Of a DNA stretch of 64,000 nucleotides, positions 61,750 through 64,000 are shown piece after piece; position 1 is the stretch's first letter; the number at the start of each line of letters is the position of its first letter. Made by a program: the position numbers and the translations under genes. The notes under the pieces are model-generated. The model was not told the DNA's origin, searched no databases, and saw nothing but the letters and a program-made list of their open reading frames with translations. The stretch lies in assembly GCF_022664455.2 (NCBI RefSeq), contig NZ_JAKRKC020000002.1:3100001-3164000 (forward strand), read 5' to 3'. Origin of the DNA: Actinomadura luzonensis (GTDB lineage Bacteria > Actinomycetota > Actinomycetes > Streptosporangiales > Streptosporangiaceae).

Positions 61750-61846
61750 CGGCGTGACGCCGGTCTGACGCCGCCGGCAGCGGCCGCGGAACGGGATGGA
61801 ACGTCCCTGGGATGTCGCTGGACTCCCACCGGAACGGATCCCTCCC

Positions 61847-63043
61847 ATGACTCCCACCATTTCCGGCGCCGCCCGCCGCCTGCTGCGCGGCCTGGCCGCC
61901 CTGCTGCTGGCGACGGCCGGGGCCGCCGGGGCCACCTCGCCCGCCGGGGCCGCCGCGCGGGCGGCGGAGCCCGTGCCGGGCACGCTCGTGTCGTCCCAGC
62001 CGCTGCCGCTCGACCTGTGGCTGCCCGGCACCGGCGCGGCCTACCGCATCACCTACGTCTCCACCCCCGCCGACCCGGCCGCGCCCGCGCCGGTCGTGGT
62101 GAGCGGGGCCGTGTTCGTGCCGCAGGGCACGCCGCCCGCCGGCGGCTGGCCGGTCATCGGCTGGGCGCACGCCACCGTGGGCGTCGCCGACCCCTGCGCG
62201 CCGAGCGTCGCCGGCCGGCCGCAGCGCGACGTGGACTTCCTCGGGGCGTGGCTGCGGGCCGGGTACGCGGTCGCCGCCACCGACTACGAAGGTCTCGGCA
62301 CGCCGTCGCCGCACCCGTACCTGCGGGGCGCGTCGGAGGCGTACGGGGTGGTGGACGCCGTGCGGGCGGCCCGCGCCGCCGACCCGAAGGGGTCGCTGTC
62401 GCGGACCTGGCTGGCCGTCGGGCACTCCCAGGGCGGGCAGGCGGCCCTGTTCACCGGCGCGCTGCAGGCGTCGTACGCGCCCGAGCTGGACTACCGCGGC
62501 TCCGTCGCGCTGGCCCCGCCTTCGCAGTGGCGCACCCTCATCGCGGCCGCCGAGCCGTTCGACTTCGACCCGGCCAAGCCCGCGAGCCCGTTCGTGTTCC
62601 TGCTGCTGGAGATGATGCGCGCCGCGCACCCGGGCGCGATCGACCCGGCCGCCCTGCTCACCCCGGCGGGCGCGCGGCTGTTCCCCGAGGTGCAGAAGAG
62701 CCTGTGCGTCGGCGACCTGATCCAGCGGCTGTCCGGCCACGTCAACGGCGACTTCTTCGCCATCGACGCCGCCGAGCGGGAGACGTTCACCGACCTGCTG
62801 ATCAAGGACGCGGAGATCCCGATCACCCGTCAGGCCCGGCCGCTCTACATCGCCCAGGGCACCGCTGACACGCTGGTCTTCCCGCCGGCGGCGCAGACCA
62901 CGGCGGGGCTGCTCGCGCAGGCCGGCTCGGCGGTGACGTTCCGCTTCTACGGCGGCGCCGACCATCTCGGGATCGAGGCCGCCGCGCTGCCCGACCTGCT
63001 GTCCTGGGCCGCCGACCGGCTGCACGACAGGCCCGCGGGCTGA
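61847..63043 (+). CDS. Secreted lipase (LIP family, alpha/beta hydrolase)
   Basis: A 398-residue secreted hydrolase. Residues 1-38 form a signal peptide ending in the Ala-rich SPAGAAARAAEP. The nucleophile is S194 in GHSQGGQAA; the Asp is in GTADTLVFP and the His in GGADHLGIE. It matches the PF03583 secretory lipase family, which acts on fatty-acid esters outside the cell. The ATG at 61847 fits the signal peptide; an in-frame ATG 51 bases earlier lacks one. The start has no clear ribosome-binding site. Confidence 0.9.
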   Translation: MTPTISGAARRLLRGLAALLLATAGAAGATSPAGAAARAAEPVPGTLVSSQPLPLDLWLPGTGAAYRITYVSTPADPAAPAPVVVSGAVFVPQGTPPAGGWPVIGWAHATVGVADPCAPSVAGRPQRDVDFLGAWLRAGYAVAATDYEGLGTPSPHPYLRGASEAYGVVDAVRAARAADPKGSLSRTWLAVGHSQGGQAALFTGALQASYAPELDYRGSVALAPPSQWRTLIAAAEPFDFDPAKPASPFVFLLLEMMRAAHPGAIDPAALLTPAGARLFPEVQKSLCVGDLIQRLSGHVNGDFFAIDAAERETFTDLLIKDAEIPITRQARPLYIAQGTADTLVFPPAAQTTAGLLAQAGSAVTFRFYGGADHLGIEAAALPDLLSWAADRLHDRPAG

Positions 63044-63090
63044 CCCGGGCGCGGCCCGGCCTCCAGGGCGGGGCCGGACCGCGGCGGGGC

Positions 63091-64000
63091 TCAGTTGGCG
63101 TGCAGGGCGGCGTTGAGCTCGATGCCGGTGCCCGTGCGCGGGACCGCCTCGACGGCCCCCGACCGGGAGTTGCGGCGCAGCAGGACGCCGTCGCTGCCGG
63201 ACAGCTCGGCCGCCTTGACCACCGTGCCGTCCGGCAGGGTGACCTTGGTGCCCGCCGTCACGTACAGGCCGGCCTCCACCACGCAGTCGTCGCCGAGCGA
63301 GATGCCGATGCCGGCGTTCGCGCCCAGCAGGCAGCGCTCGCCGACGGAGATGACGTGCTTGCCGCCGCCCGACAGCGTGCCCATGATCGAGGCGCCGCCG
63401 CCCACGTCGGAGCCGTCGCCGACGACCACGCCGGCCGAGATCCGGCCCTCCACCATGGAGGAGCCGAGGGTGCCGGCGTTGTAGTTGACGAAGCCCTCGT
63501 GCATGACCGTGGTGCCGGCGGCCAGGTGCGCGCCGAGACGGACCCGGTCGGCGTCGGCGACGCGCACCCCCGCGGGGAGCACGTAGTCGACCATGCGGGG
63601 GAACTTGTCGACCCCGTACACGGTGACCGGGCCGCGGGCGCGCAGCCGCAGCCGGGTCTGCTCGAAGCCGGGCACCGGGCAGGGGCCGTAGTTGGTCCAC
63701 ACCACGTTGGCCAGCAGGCCGAAGACGCCGTCCAGGTTGGCTCCGTGCGGCCGGATCAGCCGGCTGGACAGCAGGTGCAGGCGCAGGTAGACGTCGTGGG
63801 CGTCCACCGGGGCCTCGGAGAGCTTGGCGATGCCGGTGCGCACCGCGACCACCTCCACGCCGCGCGCCGGGTCGGGGCCCGTCAGCGCGGCCAGCTCGCC
63901 GGCCTCGTCGCCGGACAGCCGCTCGGTGCCCGGGTGTGGCGCCTCGCCCAGCGCGGGGGAGGGGAACCAGGTGTCGAGGACGGTGCCGTCGTCGGCGATG
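63091..64000 (-). CDS. dapD: Tetrahydrodipicolinate N-succinyltransferase, 3' part
   Basis: The C-terminal about 303 residues of DapD; the gene runs off the right edge without a stop, so its 5' end is missing. It succinylates tetrahydrodipicolinate in lysine and diaminopimelate synthesis, and so feeds peptidoglycan. The left-handed beta-helix repeats are visible (GAHLAAGTTVMHEGFVNYN; GVVVGDGSDVGGGASIMG; CLLGANAGIGI). Near the right edge it reads IADDGTVLDTWFPSPALG, the usual DapD N-terminal region. It is convergent with the lipase gene, 47 bases apart. Confidence 0.95.
   Translation of the reverse strand, partial: IADDGTVLDTWFPSPALGEAPHPGTERLSGDEAGELAALTGPDPARGVEVVAVRTGIAKLSEAPVDAHDVYLRLHLLSSRLIRPHGANLDGVFGLLANVVWTNYGPCPVPGFEQTRLRLRARGPVTVYGVDKFPRMVDYVLPAGVRVADADRVRLGAHLAAGTTVMHEGFVNYNAGTLGSSMVEGRISAGVVVGDGSDVGGGASIMGTLSGGGKHVISVGERCLLGANAGIGISLGDDCVVEAGLYVTAGTKVTLPDGTVVKAAELSGSDGVLLRRNSRSGAVEAVPRTGTGIELNAALHAN

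Overview
This 64 kb stretch is very GC-rich, almost entirely coding, and comes from a high-GC actinomycete. The gene order (dnaE, a his operon, hisI plus trpCBA, lgt, gltBD, pyk), frequent GTG starts, GTGA/ATGA overlaps and many TANNNT boxes 6-8 bases before the start codon (the leaderless-mRNA pattern) all fit Actinobacteria. The mix of families suggests Streptosporangiales (Nonomuraea-like), but that placement is an inference. No tRNA, rRNA, CRISPR array, transposase or prophage gene was seen. Both edges cut genes: dnaE on the left lacks its 5' part, and dapD on the right (minus strand) lacks its 5' part.

Layout. 1-8.2 kb: dnaE 3' part, an amidase-signature enzyme, a small membrane protein, a MurA-family enzyme and a class A penicillin-binding protein. 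8.2-16.3 kb, accessory: YbaK-type deacylase, AraC regulator divergent from an Fsr-like MFS exporter, a trypsin-like protease with long His-rich repeats, a stand-alone ATP-dependent DNA ligase, a 70-aa protein and a repeat-rich orphan. 16.6-22.6 kb: histidine operon hisD-hisC-hisB-(51 aa)-hisH-(109 aa)-priA-ridA-like-hisF, with two small membrane proteins embedded in it. 22.6-25.1 kb, minus strand: a glutamine-synthetase-family ligase, a 53-aa membrane peptide and a TIGR03085-like protein. 25.2-28.8 kb: an asymmetric heterodimeric ABC exporter. 28.8-30.6 kb: an anti-sigma-type ATPase, a MEDS-STAS protein and a STAS antagonist, forming a partner-switching module. 30.7-36.7 kb: hisI, the TIGR02234 membrane protein, two Gly/Tyr/Gln-rich membrane proteins, DUF2752 and trpC-trpB-trpA ended by a 14-bp-stem terminator. 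36.8-41.4 kb: a secreted GH101 glycosidase and a convergent VC0807-family membrane protein. 41.6-47.9 kb: MauE/DoxX, a DsbA-like thioredoxin, lgt, a VIT1/CCC1 transporter and a tandem pair of related membrane-anchored proteins. 47.9-56.0 kb: a BpsA-type branched-polyamine synthase homologue, a 530-bp repeat-bearing intergenic region, then gltB-gltD. 56.1-64 kb: an XRE regulator divergent from an aldo/keto reductase across a 33-bp palindrome, an S8 protease lipoprotein coupled to DUF2784, pyk, a secretory lipase and dapD.

How it works together. The core is amino-acid biosynthesis. Histidine is made by nearly the whole pathway, and PriA probably also supplies the TrpF step, since no trpF is present. 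Tryptophan is made from trpC onward; trpE, trpG and trpD are not here. Ammonia is assimilated by GltBD, and DapD supplies the lysine/peptidoglycan branch. Envelope functions are interleaved: MurA/PBP, lipoprotein maturation by Lgt, thiol redox proteins and secreted hydrolases. The most unusual features are a 75-bp near-perfect hairpin upstream of hisD, a three-copy GC-rich repeat upstream of gltB, the paired paralogous anchored proteins after lgt, the repeat-rich secreted protease, and several strong operator-like palindromes.
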